Below are positions 32,215 through 32,519 of a stretch of DNA of 32,519 bases, in pieces. The stretch is from contig CANQUQ010000025.1 in NCBI GenBank assembly GCA_947627115.1, positions 1 to 32,519 of the forward strand. Reading direction: 5' to 3'. Position 1 is the stretch's first letter. Each line of letters opens with the position of its first letter. Under the pieces are notes generated by a model that saw only the letters and a list, made by a program, of their open reading frames with translations, searched no databases and was not told the origin of the DNA. The stretch comes from an uncultured Acetatifactor sp. Its GTDB lineage: Bacteria; Bacillota; Clostridia; Lachnospirales; Lachnospiraceae. A program made the translations under genes and the position numbers.

Positions 32215-32519
32215 ATGACAGATGACAGGACAAATGACCTGGCCGGTGCCGGGACGAAAAAAGGCGGGAAGGAGGTGTCCAACCGGGAGTTAAAGTCCGA
32301 CGTGTTCACCACTCTTTTCAGTGCGCCGGAAAATGCCGCCAAGCTCTACACGGCGCTGTCCGGGGAGGAGACATCCCCGGAGGACATCCGGATCACGACC
32401 CTGGAGGGAGTGCTGTTCCTGGCCAGAAAGAACGATCTGGGCTTTACCGTGAAGGGGAGGATGCTGGTGATCAGCGAGCACCAGTCCACGGTGAACGAGA
32501 ACATGCCCCTGCGGAGCAT
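32215..32519 (+). CDS. Rpn-family recombination-promoting nuclease (PD-(D/E)XK transposase-like), 5' part
   Basis: The frame is open from the ATG at 32215 to the window edge, giving 101 residues. GGAGG lies 8 bases upstream. The sequence shows KSDVFTTLFSAPENAAKLYTALSG near residues 27-50, TTLEGVLFLARKNDLGF with Asp74, and ISEHQSTVNENMPLR with Glu88 and Gln90, which is the PD-(D/E)XK core order of Rpn/YhgA-like nucleases. These proteins promote recombination and are often multi-copy in Lachnospiraceae genomes. The charged, lysine-rich N-terminal 25 residues are not part of the domain. The C-terminal half is outside the window, so intactness cannot be judged. Confidence 0.8.
   Translation, partial: MTDDRTNDLAGAGTKKGGKEVSNRELKSDVFTTLFSAPENAAKLYTALSGEETSPEDIRITTLEGVLFLARKNDLGFTVKGRMLVISEHQSTVNENMPLRS

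Overview
The window looks like chromosomal DNA from an anaerobic, Gram-positive, probably gut-associated member of the Clostridia, most likely the Lachnospiraceae. This is an inference from gene content: an Rnf operon in the order C-D-G-E-A-B, a biotin-dependent sodium-pump decarboxylase, a four-domain S1 protein behind ispH, a BaiN-type flavoprotein, a SleB/CwlJ-type cell wall hydrolase, a MerR-TipAS regulator and an Rpn-type nuclease. No rRNA, tRNA or CRISPR array was seen. Most of the window is dense, GC-rich and on the + strand.

Layout. (1) 1-1715: the end of a decarboxylase beta subunit and its carboxyltransferase subunit, closed by a terminator. (2) 1741-8323: a complete phosphate regulon (Pho box, pstS, attenuator-like hairpin, pstC-pstA-pstB-phoU, internal promoter, PhoB/PhoR-type two-component pair, terminator). 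(3) 8381-10131: a TetR regulator with its promoter and candidate operator, then an RpiR regulator behind a duplicated 44-base leader that encloses a perfect palindrome. (4) 10115-14908: the tightly overlapping run baiN-cmk-ispH-rpsA followed by an orphan cheR and a bidirectional terminator. (5) 14951-16054 (minus): a YprB-like DEDD exonuclease. (6) 16228-22511: rnfCDGEAB with a membrane-anchored GH25 muramidase as probable last gene. (7) 22483-23337 (minus): an unusual AP2 / degenerate HNH / AP2 protein whose 3' end overlaps the muramidase gene. (8) 23492-29786: SleB-like hydrolase, threonine synthase, a lipoprotein serpin, deoxyribose-phosphate aldolase and a large Xaa-Pro aminopeptidase. (9) About 29870-32200: a visibly AT-rich segment with a MerR-TipAS regulator, a gene remnant, hairpins and a membrane-anchored XRE regulator; it looks acquired. 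(10) 32215-end: the start of an Rpn-family nuclease, GC-rich again.

How the genes work together. The decarboxylase and Rnf complexes are both membrane ion pumps: one couples decarboxylation to Na+ export, the other couples ferredoxin oxidation to NAD+ reduction and ion export. The Pst/PhoU/PhoBR block is a self-contained phosphate sensing and uptake unit. The GH25 and SleB-like enzymes on either side of the AP2 protein act on peptidoglycan. The serpin is a probable surface-anchored protease inhibitor. The most unusual items are the AP2-HNH-AP2 protein, the duplicated leader plus palindrome before rpiR, the serpin with an acidic, alanine-rich reactive loop, and a four-cysteine tail on RnfE.
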